From assembly GCF_036182465.1 (NCBI RefSeq), contig NZ_CP108081.1:9114001-9178000 (forward strand): a DNA stretch of 64,000 nucleotides, read 5' to 3'. Below the pieces are notes generated by a model, which was given only the letters and a program-made list of their open reading frames with translations, was not told the DNA's origin and made no database searches. The stretch is from Streptomyces sp. NBC_00258 (GTDB lineage Bacteria > Actinomycetota > Actinomycetes > Streptomycetales > Streptomycetaceae). The first letter of the stretch is position 1. Each line of letters starts with the position of its first letter. Below are positions 9,069 through 17,475 of the stretch, one piece after another. Made by a program: the position numbers and the translations under genes.

Positions 9069-9763
9069 CCGCGCGCCACGCGCGCGTGCTGCTCGTGACC
9101 CTCGGCCTGGTGGCGGTCGTGGATCTCGTCTCCCTGGCCGCCGGGTACGAGACCGGCCACACGGTGGCCAAGCCCCTCCTGATGCCCCTGCTCGCCCTCT
9201 ACGCGCGCGTGTGCGGCGGGCCCCAGCTCCTCGTCGCCGCGCTGCTCTTCGGGTGGGGCGGAGACGTCCTGCTCCTGTTCGACGCCGAGCCGGCCTTCCT
9301 CGCCGGGATGGCGTCCTTCGCGGCGGGCCATGTCTGCTATCTGCTGCTCTTCAGGCAGACCACCGCACTCGGCGGGAAACAGCCTCCACGCGCGCGTGTC
9401 ACCTGGCTGACGGCGGCCGCGTACGCCCTCGCCCTCGTCACCACCGTCGCCCTCCTCTGGCCGGGGCTCCCGGCGGACCTCCGCGTCCCCGTCGCCGGCT
9501 ACAGCCTGCTGCTCACCGCTATGGCGTTCGGGGCCGCGCGGCTAGGGCTTCTCGCAGGCGTCGGTGGTGCGCTGTTCATGCTTTCGGACACCCTCATCGC
9601 GACCGGTGTCGCCGACTGGCCACAGCTCCCACGGCCCGACTTCTGGATCATGATCACGTACATCGCGGCGCAGTATCTGCTGGCCAGAGGAGTGCTGGGG
9701 GCCGTCGGCGCGCAGCCCGCACCCTCGGCGACGTACCGTGAGAGGCGCACTCTCACCACCTGA
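9065..9763 (+). CDS. YhhN/TMEM86 family protein (lysoplasmalogenase-like)
   Basis: A 232-residue polytopic membrane protein with about eight hydrophobic helices. Family marks are KPLLMPLLAL in TM2, FGWGGDVLLLF in TM3 (the conserved Asp of the putative hydrolase site) and ALFMLSDTLIA in TM7 (the second conserved acidic motif). Human TMEM86B, the characterised relative, hydrolyses the vinyl-ether bond of lysoplasmalogens. The GTG start overlaps the stop codon of the sterol-desaturase-like gene, indicating translational coupling. The two neighbours therefore suggest a small ether-lipid turnover module. In bacteria the true substrate of YhhN is poorly known, so this is an inference. Confidence 0.85.
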
Positions 9764-9783
9764 GCAGGAAGCAGGATCCAGCC

Positions 9784-10827
9784 ATGCGCGCCACCACCAT
9801 CCACGCCCCGTTCGACATGCGTGTGGAGGACGTGCCCGACCCGGTGGTGCGGAATCCGGGCGACGCCGTGGTCCGCGTACTGCGCTCCTGCATCTGCGGC
9901 AGCGACCTGTGGGCGTACCGGGGCGAGTCGGCGCGGCAGGCGGGTCAGCGGATCGGGCACGAGTTCCTCGGGATTGTCGAGGAGACCGGTGCGGAGGTGT
10001 CCGGAGTCAGGCGCGGTGACCTCGTCGTCGCGCCCTTCATGTGGTCCGACGGGGTGTGCGACTACTGCCGCGAAGGGCTCACCACGTCCTGCGAGCACGG
10101 CGGGTTCTGGGGCTCGGCCGGGTCGGACGGAGGGCAGGGCGAGGCCGTGCGCGTCCCGTTCGCCGACGGCACGCTCGTCGCGCTGCCCGCCGAGGCCGCC
10201 TCCGACGACCGTCTGCTGGCCGCCCTCCTGACGCTCTCCGACGTCATGGGGACCGGTCACCACGCGGCACTCGGCGCGGGCGCCCGCGCGGGGGCCACGG
10301 TCGCCGTCGTGGGCGACGGAGCAGTCGGCCTGTGCGCCGTGCTGGCGGCCAAGCGGCTCGGCGCCGACCGGATCATCGCGCTGGGCCGCCACGAGGCCCG
10401 TACGGACATCGCACGCCGTTTCGGAGCCACCGACGTCGTCGCCGAGCGCGGGGACGCGGCCGTCGAGGCGGTACGCGAACTCACCCGCGGCCGGGGCGCG
10501 CACGCCGTCGTCGAGGCCGTCGGCACGGAGCAGTCCATGCGGACGGCCGTGAACATCACCCGTGACGGCGGTGCGATCGGCTTCGTCGGTGTTCCGCACG
10601 GCAGCGGAACCGGCCTCGACCTGAGCGTCATGTTCGACCGGAACATCGCCTTGCGCGGCGGGGTCGCACCCGTCCGCGCGTACATCCCGGAGCTGCTGCC
10701 CGACGTCCTCGACGGGAGCATCGACCCGTCGCCCGTCTTCGACCTGACCGTCGGTCTGGAAGGTGTGCCGGACGGCTACAAGGCGATGGACGAGCGCACC
10801 GCGCTGAAGGTCATGGTCGCCAACTGA
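9784..10827 (+). CDS. Zinc-dependent alcohol dehydrogenase family protein
   Basis: A 347-residue MDR-superfamily dehydrogenase. The catalytic zinc ligand C38 lies in CICGSDLW, the ligand His-Glu pair is in RIGHEFLGIVEETG, and the nucleotide-binding turn is AVVGDGAVGLCAV (GxGxxG). The structural zinc loop is degenerate: GVCDYCREGLTTSC has three rather than four cysteines, with Ser/Asp where the first Cys is expected, so structural zinc binding may be weak or lost. The C-terminal half gives the Rossmann domain and VGVPHG. The ATG follows a GCAGGA stretch. It stands alone, convergent with the CopD gene. The substrate is unknown. Confidence 0.87.
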   Translation: MRATTIHAPFDMRVEDVPDPVVRNPGDAVVRVLRSCICGSDLWAYRGESARQAGQRIGHEFLGIVEETGAEVSGVRRGDLVVAPFMWSDGVCDYCREGLTTSCEHGGFWGSAGSDGGQGEAVRVPFADGTLVALPAEAASDDRLLAALLTLSDVMGTGHHAALGAGARAGATVAVVGDGAVGLCAVLAAKRLGADRIIALGRHEARTDIARRFGATDVVAERGDAAVEAVRELTRGRGAHAVVEAVGTEQSMRTAVNITRDGGAIGFVGVPHGSGTGLDLSVMFDRNIALRGGVAPVRAYIPELLPDVLDGSIDPSPVFDLTVGLEGVPDGYKAMDERTALKVMVAN

Positions 10828-10848
10828 CCCGTCGGCCCGCGGAAAGGG

Positions 10849-11871
10849 TCACCAGCGGATCGGCACCGGCACCGCCGTGAGCACCGCCGAGACCGCGACC
10901 ACCACGCCCAGGACCACGACCTCGGCGCGCGCGGGGGAGTAAGCGGTGAGCGGGTCGGCCGCCCGGTGCAGCCGGTGGCGGGCCCACAGGGCGAGGGCGG
11001 CGACGGCGGCCACGAGGAGCACCTTGGCGAGCAGGATGCGCCCGTACGCCGTCGTCGTCAGCTGATCGAGGACCGTGCCGGGCGGCATCCGGCGCAAGGT
11101 GCTGCCCACGCCCGTCGCGGTGATCGCGGCGAGCAGAACGGCCGCCACGCGCGCGTAGAGGCCCAACAACGCGACGCCCTCACCGGAGGCCGTGTTCCGC
11201 CACCGGTGGAGCGTGCGCAGGACGTACAACAGCCCGCCCGCCCACAGGGCCGCGCACGTCACATGGACGAGTGTCAGACCGGAGCCGATCAGCGGACTCT
11301 GCTCCGTGGTGGGGTGGGCGCGCAGCGCCTCCGCGACGGCCACCGCGGCCAGCGGCCACACCTGGTTGCCCGGGCGGCTCGACAGGGCGCACAGACCCAT
11401 CACGACGAACGCGTTGACCTCCAGCAGCGCGAGCGCGCCGTCCCGGGTCTGGTAGAGACCGCCGATGTCCATGTCGGAGAGGCTGCGCGGCACCAGGTTG
11501 CCGGTGGCCACCACCGAGGCGAGACCGAGCGCGGCGACGAAACCGGCGGCGGCCGCGGCCGGGGCCCAGCTGCGGGGCGCGTCCTGGAGCGGCGCGCCCG
11601 GCACCCTGCGGGCCAGCCGCGCGACGAACAGCTCACCCGCCGAGACGCACACCGCGGCGAACAGGACCGTCCGCAGCAGCGCGATCCCGCGCACGCCGGG
11701 AGCGGCGGCCTCTCCCGTGCCGCGCAGTGCGGTGGGCGGTCCGAGGAACGGGATCAGCGCGGCCAGGGCCACCAGGGCGAGGACGGCGACGGAACGCCGC
11801 ACGACGGCCGCGCTCACCCGGGGCGCGCCCGCCTCGCCACCCGCGTCGGCAGTCGGTCTTATCGAACTCAC
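10849..11871 (-). CDS. CopD family copper resistance/transport membrane protein
   Basis: About 340 residues with eight hydrophobic segments. The segments around LTLVHVTCAALWAGGLLYVLRTL and GRILLAKVLLVAAVAALALWARHRL match the CopD domain, which moves copper across the membrane in partnership with CopC. No fused CopC domain and no neighbouring copC gene are visible. The GTG at 11871 is chosen because it precedes the basic, short cytoplasmic N-terminus before TM1; its GAGG lies too close to be an ideal ribosome-binding site, and a TTG at 11916 is possible. Copper specificity is inferred from the family only. Confidence 0.8.
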   Translation of the reverse strand: MSSIRPTADAGGEAGAPRVSAAVVRRSVAVLALVALAALIPFLGPPTALRGTGEAAAPGVRGIALLRTVLFAAVCVSAGELFVARLARRVPGAPLQDAPRSWAPAAAAAGFVAALGLASVVATGNLVPRSLSDMDIGGLYQTRDGALALLEVNAFVVMGLCALSSRPGNQVWPLAAVAVAEALRAHPTTEQSPLIGSGLTLVHVTCAALWAGGLLYVLRTLHRWRNTASGEGVALLGLYARVAAVLLAAITATGVGSTLRRMPPGTVLDQLTTTAYGRILLAKVLLVAAVAALALWARHRLHRAADPLTAYSPARAEVVVLGVVVAVSAVLTAVPVPIRW

Positions 11872-11991
11872 CTCAAGATCTTCACCAGTCGTCCAGGTCC
11901 GGGCAAGTCCTGGCAAACAACTGACGGAACGGTATTCCGCTCACGCACACGACATTCCGCCCATCCATACGCGCCCGGCCGCCCTCCCGAC

Positions 11992-13443
11992 TCAGCCCCA
12001 GCGCGGCGAATCCGCACCCCAGGGGCCGGGCGGCCGCGACCAGTCGCCCGGCCCGCCCGCGAAGGAGACCGGCGGCAGGGCGTACCGCAGCCGTCCCAGC
12101 GCACTGTCCGCCTCCGCGAGCCAGGGCGCCGGGTCGCCGTACGAGCCCTCGGCCGAGCCGGAATCGCCGTACGAGCCCTCACGCGGGCCGGAGGCCTCCG
12201 CCGGCGCCCCAGCCCGCCCTGCCCCGTCCCCGGCCGTCAGCCAGGCCGCCGTACGCGCCAACGCCGGCCGCACGAACCGTGTCCCGCCCTCGTCCAGCCC
12301 CTCCGTGACCGCGCGCAGCACCCCGGCCGCCAGCAGATACCCCGTGCCGTGGTCGAGAGCCTGCGCGGGCAGCGCGCCCGGCTTCTCCCCGGATCCCTCA
12401 ATGGCGGCGATGCCGGTGGCCACCTGCACCAGGCTGTCGAACCCCCGCCGCCCGCCCCACGGCCCGTACGCTCCCCACGCCGACAGCTGCCCCACCACGG
12501 TCCCGGGCCGCCGCTCGGCCAGTGCCTCCGCGGAGAGCCCGAACCGGTCCAGGGCGCCAGGGCGGTAGCCGGTCACGACCACGTCCGCCGAGGCGAGCAG
12601 CTCCTCGAAGACCTGCCGGTCGTGGCGGCCGGCCGTCAGATCCAGCGTGGCGGACCGCTTTCCGAAGCCGGTGTCCGTGTGCTGGTCGGCGAGTTCGGGC
12701 AGCCCCGGCGGGTCGACGCGCAGGACGTCCGCGCCGAGCAGTGCGAGGGTTCGCGTCGCGACGGGCCCGGCGATGACACGGGTGAGGTCGAGTACGCGCA
12801 GCCCTGCGGCGGGCGACAGCGGGTCACCGGCGAGCGGCGGGAGGCTCCGCGAGGCGGCGGAGCCCAGCGTTCCGCGCTCGACGAGCGGCTGCCCGGCGAC
12901 CGCCGTCCCCTGCTCGTGCCGTGCCCATTCCTCCGGTCTGCGCAGCGCGACGGCGAGGCCCCCGGCCGCGTACACCGCGCTCTCCACCTCCACGGACGGC
13001 CGCTCCGCCAGGCACCCGGCCACGGCCTCCACCGAGGCGTCGTCCGGCAGCCCCAGGGCGCCCAGCAGCCGCGCGCGGTGATGCGGATAGTTCGCGTGCG
13101 TGCGCACCCACCCGTCCGCCGTCCGCCAGAACCGCGACAGGGGCGCGAAGGTGACCGGCGCCCGCCCGTCGACGAGGAGGTGCCGCTCGCTCACGAACGC
13201 CGTGGCGACGGCCCCGTCGTCGACGCGCACCTCGGGCACGTCGGAGAGCCCCGCCCGCCTCGCGCCCAGCTCGGCGGCGGCCAGCGCGCACGCTCCCACA
13301 CAGGCCCGCGCCAACTCCCGTACGGGCAGCCGTGCTTCCAGTGCGCCGGACCGTACGACGGTCGACAACCGTGGGACCAGCCCCAGGTCCCCACCCAGCG
13401 CGGTCCACGCGAACTCCGTGGTCGGTGCATCCGAACGCGTCAT
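11992..13443 (-). CDS. CaiB/BaiF (class III) CoA-transferase, halves in swapped order
   Basis: A 483-residue class III CoA-transferase-like protein. Its C-terminal half holds the motifs that normally open CaiB proteins: GLRVLDLTRVIAGPVATRTLALLGADVLRVD (about residues 228-258), then VVVTGYRPGALDRFGL, SAWGAYGPWGGRRGFDSLVQ, and ALDHGTGYLLAAG with the candidate catalytic Asp. The N-terminal half (WVRTHANYPHHRARLLGALG and following, with PEEWARHEQG) resembles the part that usually closes the family. The order is thus circularly permuted relative to CaiB. Near the C-terminus is an imperfect Glu-Gly-Ser-Tyr-Gly-Asp duplication. The start at 13443 is preceded by TAGTGC four bases upstream and looks leaderless. 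The CoA donor and acid are unknown. Confidence 0.8.
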   Translation of the reverse strand: MTRSDAPTTEFAWTALGGDLGLVPRLSTVVRSGALEARLPVRELARACVGACALAAAELGARRAGLSDVPEVRVDDGAVATAFVSERHLLVDGRAPVTFAPLSRFWRTADGWVRTHANYPHHRARLLGALGLPDDASVEAVAGCLAERPSVEVESAVYAAGGLAVALRRPEEWARHEQGTAVAGQPLVERGTLGSAASRSLPPLAGDPLSPAAGLRVLDLTRVIAGPVATRTLALLGADVLRVDPPGLPELADQHTDTGFGKRSATLDLTAGRHDRQVFEELLASADVVVTGYRPGALDRFGLSAEALAERRPGTVVGQLSAWGAYGPWGGRRGFDSLVQVATGIAAIEGSGEKPGALPAQALDHGTGYLLAAGVLRAVTEGLDEGGTRFVRPALARTAAWLTAGDGAGRAGAPAEASGPREGSYGDSGSAEGSYGDPAPWLAEADSALGRLRYALPPVSFAGGPGDWSRPPGPWGADSPRWG

Positions 13444-13521
13444 ACGGGCACTATGCAGGGTGTACGCGATCAACATGGGACGCGGTGTCCGGCATGGGGC
13501 GCGGTGGCCCCGGACGCGCGA

Positions 13522-13551
13522 GAGCCGGGCGGCCCGTGGGCCACCCGGCTC
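13522..13551 (-). terminator. Hairpin downstream of first subtilase gene
   Basis: GAGCCGGG and CCCGGCTC pair exactly, followed after one C-A mismatch by GGCC/GGCC, with a 4-base loop. It is in the gap after the minus-strand subtilase gene, before the CoA-transferase start. There is no U-tract, as is common for Streptomyces terminators. Confidence 0.55.
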
Positions 13552-13589
13552 GACTTCCTGACGGGAGCTCAACCCCCTTCAAGGATGCG

Positions 13590-15134
13590 TTACTTCGTCA
13601 CCGCGTCCAGCGCGTCGGCGGTGCCCCAGCCGTAGAAGCCGTTGTAGTTCTTCGGCCCCTCGCAGACCGCGTCGACCTTGCCGTCGCCGTCGATGTCGTA
13701 CGGCTTGGTGCACGGCGTGGCGTCGGCCTCCGCGTACAGGAGGGCCTTCACCTTGGCCGCCGAGGCGTGCGGGTGCGTCGACTTGATGAGCGCGGCGACG
13801 CCCGCGACGTGCGGGGACGCCATCGACGTACCGGCCATGTAGCCCCAGCTGCCGCCGGGCAGCGGGCCGAGGATCAGGCCGCTGGTGGCCGGCGGGGCCG
13901 GGGTCTGGAAGCGCGTCGAGTCGCCGCCGGGGGCCGCGATGTCGATGACGCCCAGGCCGTGGTTGGAGAAGGACGACTTGATGCCCTTGGCGCCGGTGGA
14001 CGCGACCGTGACGACGCCCGGCAACTGGGTCGGGATGTCAAGGCATTCCGACGGATCGATGACACGCTCCGAAGGAGTCGAGTCGTTCGGCGAGACCGGG
14101 TCGGTGATCTCGTCCGCGGAGAGGTCGTAGTTCTCGTTGCCCGCCGCCGCGACGTTGACCGTGCCCTTCTTCTCCGCGTACTTCGTCGCCCGGCCGAGGG
14201 CCTCGACGAGCGCCTTCTGGTCCGGGTCGTTCTTGCAGTTGAAGTACCACGGGTCGGTGTAATAGCTGTTGTTCGTGACGTCCACACCGTGCGTGGCCGC
14301 CCACATGAAGCCGCAGACGACGGCCTCCGTGTAGAAGAAGCCGGCGGTCGTGGAGACCTTGATGCCGGACACCTTCACGCCCGGCGCGACACCCGTGACA
14401 CCGACGCCGTTCTTGGCGGCCGCGATCTCGCCCGCGACATGCGTGCCGTGCGGGCTCTCGGCGGCGCTCGGCCGCCAGGCCCCGTCGGTCGTGTCCGGCT
14501 TGCCCGACACGCAGTTGACCGACGCGTCGCGGTCGAAGTTCGGCGCGATGTCGGGGTGCGTGTCGTCGACGCCGGTGTCGATCACGGCGACGGTGACCTT
14601 CTTGCTGCCGAGCGTCTTCTCGTGCGCCTTGTCCGCCTTGATGGCGGGCAGATCCCACTGCAGCGGCTCCAGCGGGTCCTGCCCGGCCGCCGCCTCGACG
14701 TCCGCGACCTGCTCCGAGCTGAGCACCTTGGGGGTGCCGACGTCGGTCGTGGACTGCGCGGGCAGCGGCGCCGTGCGCGTCGAGCCCGCCGATTCCACCC
14801 CGCGCACCTTGCGGATCGTCTTGGCGAAGTCGGCGTTCGACGAGTGGACGACGATCACGCCGATCTTGTCGTACGACGTCACGATCGTGCCGCCGGCCCG
14901 GGCGATGGCCTTCTTCACCTGCGAGGAAGGACCGTGCCCGGCGCGGACGTTGACGACGTAGCTCAGCGGAGTGGCCTCCGCCGAGATCTTCGCCGCCACG
15001 TCGGCGGCATCGGCCTTGTCGGCCGCCGGGGCCGCCGAGGCGCTGACGTTCGGCAGGAAGGCGAGAGCCGTCGCCAGGGCCATTCCCAGCGGGATGGCTA
15101 TGACGCGGCGGGAGCGCGTCTGAGGCGCTGTCAT
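13590..15134 (-). CDS. Secreted S8 family serine peptidase (subtilase), copy 1
   Basis: A 514-residue exported subtilisin-like protease. The N-terminus is a signal peptide (RRVIAIPLGMALATALAFLPNVSASAAPA, cleavage about residue 35). Residues about 56-125 look like an I9-type inhibitor propeptide (SYVVNVRAGHGPSSQVKKAI). The triad is D186 in AVIDTGVDDTHPD, H229 in SPHGTHVAGEIAA and S437 in GTSMASPHVAG, with the oxyanion Asn about 333 (AAGNEN). Near the end DIDGDGKVDAVCEG resembles a calcium loop, followed by GFYGWGTADALDAV. It is paralogous to the next upstream gene, 62 bp away on the same strand; tandem duplication is likely. Role: extracellular proteolysis, probably during development or nutrition. 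Confidence 0.93.
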   Translation of the reverse strand: MTAPQTRSRRVIAIPLGMALATALAFLPNVSASAAPAADKADAADVAAKISAEATPLSYVVNVRAGHGPSSQVKKAIARAGGTIVTSYDKIGVIVVHSSNADFAKTIRKVRGVESAGSTRTAPLPAQSTTDVGTPKVLSSEQVADVEAAAGQDPLEPLQWDLPAIKADKAHEKTLGSKKVTVAVIDTGVDDTHPDIAPNFDRDASVNCVSGKPDTTDGAWRPSAAESPHGTHVAGEIAAAKNGVGVTGVAPGVKVSGIKVSTTAGFFYTEAVVCGFMWAATHGVDVTNNSYYTDPWYFNCKNDPDQKALVEALGRATKYAEKKGTVNVAAAGNENYDLSADEITDPVSPNDSTPSERVIDPSECLDIPTQLPGVVTVASTGAKGIKSSFSNHGLGVIDIAAPGGDSTRFQTPAPPATSGLILGPLPGGSWGYMAGTSMASPHVAGVAALIKSTHPHASAAKVKALLYAEADATPCTKPYDIDGDGKVDAVCEGPKNYNGFYGWGTADALDAVTK

Positions 15135-15196
15135 GCTGTCTCCAGTTCGTTTCGCGAATACGTGCGGGCCGTGCGGGAAGTCCCGGCGGAAGCGGG

Positions 15197-16723
15197 CTAC
15201 TTGACCGCCTTCAGCGCGTTCACGATGCCGAAGCCGTAGAAGCCGTTGACACGCTTGCCGCCCTCACAGTTGGCGTCCTGCGTGCCGTTGCCGTCCTGGT
15301 CGTACGAGTCCGGGCAGCCCGGGTTGTCCGCCTGGGCCTTCAGCAGCGCCTGCAGCTGGGCGGGGCTCGCCCACGGGTGCTCGGACTTCAGCAGCGCGGC
15401 GACACCCGCGGCGTGCGGCGAGGCCATCGAAGTGCCCTGCAGGAAGCCGTACTGGTTGTTCGGCATCGTGGAGAGGATGCGGCCGTTCTTCGACGGGGTG
15501 TCCGGGATCTGGTACAGCCGGTCACCACCGGGAGCGGCGATGTCGATGACGCCCTTGCCGTACGTGGAGTAGTACGACTTGAGGTTCTGCACGCCCGTCG
15601 CGCTCACCGTGACGATGCCCGGGAGTTGCGTCGGTACGTCGAAGCACTCGTGCGGGTCGATCGTGCGGGTGACCGGGGTCGAGTCGTCGGGGCTCGAGTC
15701 GTCGACGATCGCGTCCGAGTCCAGGTCGTGGTTGGAGTTGCCGGCCGACGCGAGGTGCAGGGTGCCCTTCTTCGTGGCGTACTGCTGGGCCCGGTTGACC
15801 GCGTCGACGATCGCCTTCTGGTCGGGGTCGTCCATGCAGTTGTAGAGCCACGGGTCCACGTAGTAGCTGTTGTTCGTGATCTCCACGCCGTGGTCGGCGG
15901 CGAACACGAAGGCGCAGACGACGCTCTCCGGGTAGAAGAGTCCGTTGTCCGGGTCGCTGACCTTGATGCCGGAGACCTTCACGCCGGGCGCGACACCGGC
16001 CACACCGATGTCGTTGCGGGCGGCCGCGATCTCACCGGCGACATGCGTGCCGTGGTAGTCCTCGGCGGTGTACGGACGCCAGGCGCCCTCGCTCGTGTCG
16101 GCCACGCCGCCCACGCAGTTCGCGGACTGCTTGGCGGAGAAGTTCGGGGCCAGGTCCGGGTGGGTGTCGTCGACACCCGTGTCGATCACGGCGACCGTGA
16201 CCTTCTTGCTGCCCGGGTTGATTTTGGCGGCCTTGTCGGCGCCTATCGCGCGCAGGTCCCACTGGTCGGCCTCGAGGGGCTCGCTCTTCGGGGTGGCCGC
16301 GGCCTTCACCTTGGCGGCCTCGGCGGCCGACAGGTAGTCGGCGGCGCCCTCGTCCGTCGTCCCCGCCGCGGTCAGCGGCGTCGTGCGCGTGGCACCGGCG
16401 GACTGCACCCCGCGCGCGGTGCGTATCTGCGGGCCGAACTCCGGGTTGGCGGAGTGGACGACTATGACGCCGATCTTGCTGTAGGTGGTGACGACCGTGC
16501 CGCCGGCCTTGGCTATCGCCTTCTTCACCGACGCGATCGTGCGGTGGTCGGTCTTCGTGTTGACCACGTAAGCGAGATTCGGGCCGTCCGCCGCCGTGAC
16601 GGCGGGCGCGGACTGCGGGGCGGCCGCCGTGGCGACGCCCGGAATGAAGCCGAGCGAGGCGGTGAGCGACAGAACAACGGGCACGGCGAGGGCGAGACGG
16701 CGTCTGGAACGCAGATGAGCCAT
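15197..16723 (-). CDS. Secreted S8 family serine peptidase (subtilase), copy 2
   Basis: A 508-residue paralogue of copy 1 with the same architecture. The signal peptide (RSRRRLALAVPVVLSLTASLGFIPGVATAAAP) is followed by a propeptide-like region (LAYVVNTKTDHRTIASVKKA) and a catalytic domain with D181 (AVIDTGVDDTHPD), H224 (DYHGTHVAGEIAA) and S432 (GTSMASPHAAG). The C-terminal segment DQDGNGTQDANCEG parallels the putative calcium loop of copy 1 and ends GFYGFGIVNALKAV. Both copies share unusual cysteines (YNC...DDPDQK and SECLD/HECFD), possibly disulphides. It is the promoter-proximal gene; the leader before its ATG faces a long intergenic region shared with the divergent symporter operon. Confidence 0.93.
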   Translation of the reverse strand: MAHLRSRRRLALAVPVVLSLTASLGFIPGVATAAAPQSAPAVTAADGPNLAYVVNTKTDHRTIASVKKAIAKAGGTVVTTYSKIGVIVVHSANPEFGPQIRTARGVQSAGATRTTPLTAAGTTDEGAADYLSAAEAAKVKAAATPKSEPLEADQWDLRAIGADKAAKINPGSKKVTVAVIDTGVDDTHPDLAPNFSAKQSANCVGGVADTSEGAWRPYTAEDYHGTHVAGEIAAARNDIGVAGVAPGVKVSGIKVSDPDNGLFYPESVVCAFVFAADHGVEITNNSYYVDPWLYNCMDDPDQKAIVDAVNRAQQYATKKGTLHLASAGNSNHDLDSDAIVDDSSPDDSTPVTRTIDPHECFDVPTQLPGIVTVSATGVQNLKSYYSTYGKGVIDIAAPGGDRLYQIPDTPSKNGRILSTMPNNQYGFLQGTSMASPHAAGVAALLKSEHPWASPAQLQALLKAQADNPGCPDSYDQDGNGTQDANCEGGKRVNGFYGFGIVNALKAVK

Positions 16724-17118
16724 GGGATCTCCACATCATCCGGAAACGGAACCAGCCCGAACACAGGTGGTGCCCGGGCAGGTACATGACGGGGTGGTGC
16801 AGGCCCGAAGCTATCTCCCGTCGTCCCTGGCCAGCAATGACTTACGGGGATGTCTTCCGAAACGTCGGCCCCGACTTCCGAAAGAAGTGCCGCGAGTTGA
16901 ACCGCTCCTCGTGCGGCTCCGTGACGTTGAGCAGGGAGCACGAGCACCGTCGAGCCCCCTGTCGGATCACGCCCCGGGCACCTAACATCGCCACCCGGCC
17001 CACGTGATCCACATCACCGTGAGGTCAGAAATCAGCCATGCCCGTACCCCGCCCGTCCCCCGATCCCCAGAGACCCCCGTCCAATGTCGCAACCGCACCC
17101 GCAACGCGAGGAGACTCC
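16724..17118. other. Long intergenic region between divergent operons
   Basis: A 395-bp non-coding stretch between the minus-strand subtilase and the plus-strand DUF485/symporter operon. I see no convincing gene or RNA. It must hold promoters for both directions, and it contains the Crp-like inverted repeat listed separately. An in-frame ATG at 17038 exists, but the stretch to 17118 is proline-rich and lacks a ribosome-binding site. Confidence 0.5.
17004..17017. promoter_or_regulatory. Crp-like inverted repeat GTGAT-N4-ATCAC
   Basis: Exact 5-base arms separated by CCAC. The 14-bp frame fits GTG(N)8CAC; compared with the Streptomyces Crp consensus as I recall it (GTGN6GNCAC) one position (A for G) deviates. 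It lies about 100 bp upstream of the DUF485/symporter start, a sensible place for carbon-source control of a monocarboxylate symporter. Confidence 0.4.
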
Positions 17119-17475
17119 GTGGCTACCGACACACCGCCCCCCTCGAAAGCTGAACCTCACTTCCCGACCAGCGAGGAGTGGGTCGAGGTTCAGGAGAGCG
17201 CTGAGTTCGGTGAACTGCGCCGCGCCCACCGCTCCTTCGCCTTCCCGCTGACCATCGGCTTCATCAGCTGGTACCTGCTGTACGTCCTGCTGTCGATCTA
17301 CGCGGACGACTTCATGGGCACCAAGCTGTTCGGCAACTTCAACGTCGCCTTTGTCCTGGGCCTCGCCCAGTTCCTCACCACGTTCCTCATCGCCTGGTGG
17401 TACGAGCGGCACTCCTCCAGCAAGCTCGACCCCAAGGCCGAGGCGATCAAGTCCCGGATGGAGGGCGGCGCATGA
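17119..17475 (+). CDS. DUF485 domain-containing membrane protein
   Basis: A 118-residue small membrane protein. After a charged cytoplasmic N-terminus (SEEWVEVQESAEFGELRRAHRSFAF) it has two transmembrane helices, SWYLLYVLLSIY and FVLGLAQFLTTFLIAWWY, the DUF485 arrangement. DUF485 proteins are the small partner encoded next to SSS-family acetate/monocarboxylate symporters (compare yjcH-actP of E. coli), as here. GTG at 17119 is chosen because GCGAGGAG lies six bases upstream; an ATG at 17038 is in frame but has no such site. The stop overlaps the symporter ATG (ATGA), so both subunits are coupled. Confidence 0.88.
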   Translation: MATDTPPPSKAEPHFPTSEEWVEVQESAEFGELRRAHRSFAFPLTIGFISWYLLYVLLSIYADDFMGTKLFGNFNVAFVLGLAQFLTTFLIAWWYERHSSSKLDPKAEAIKSRMEGGA

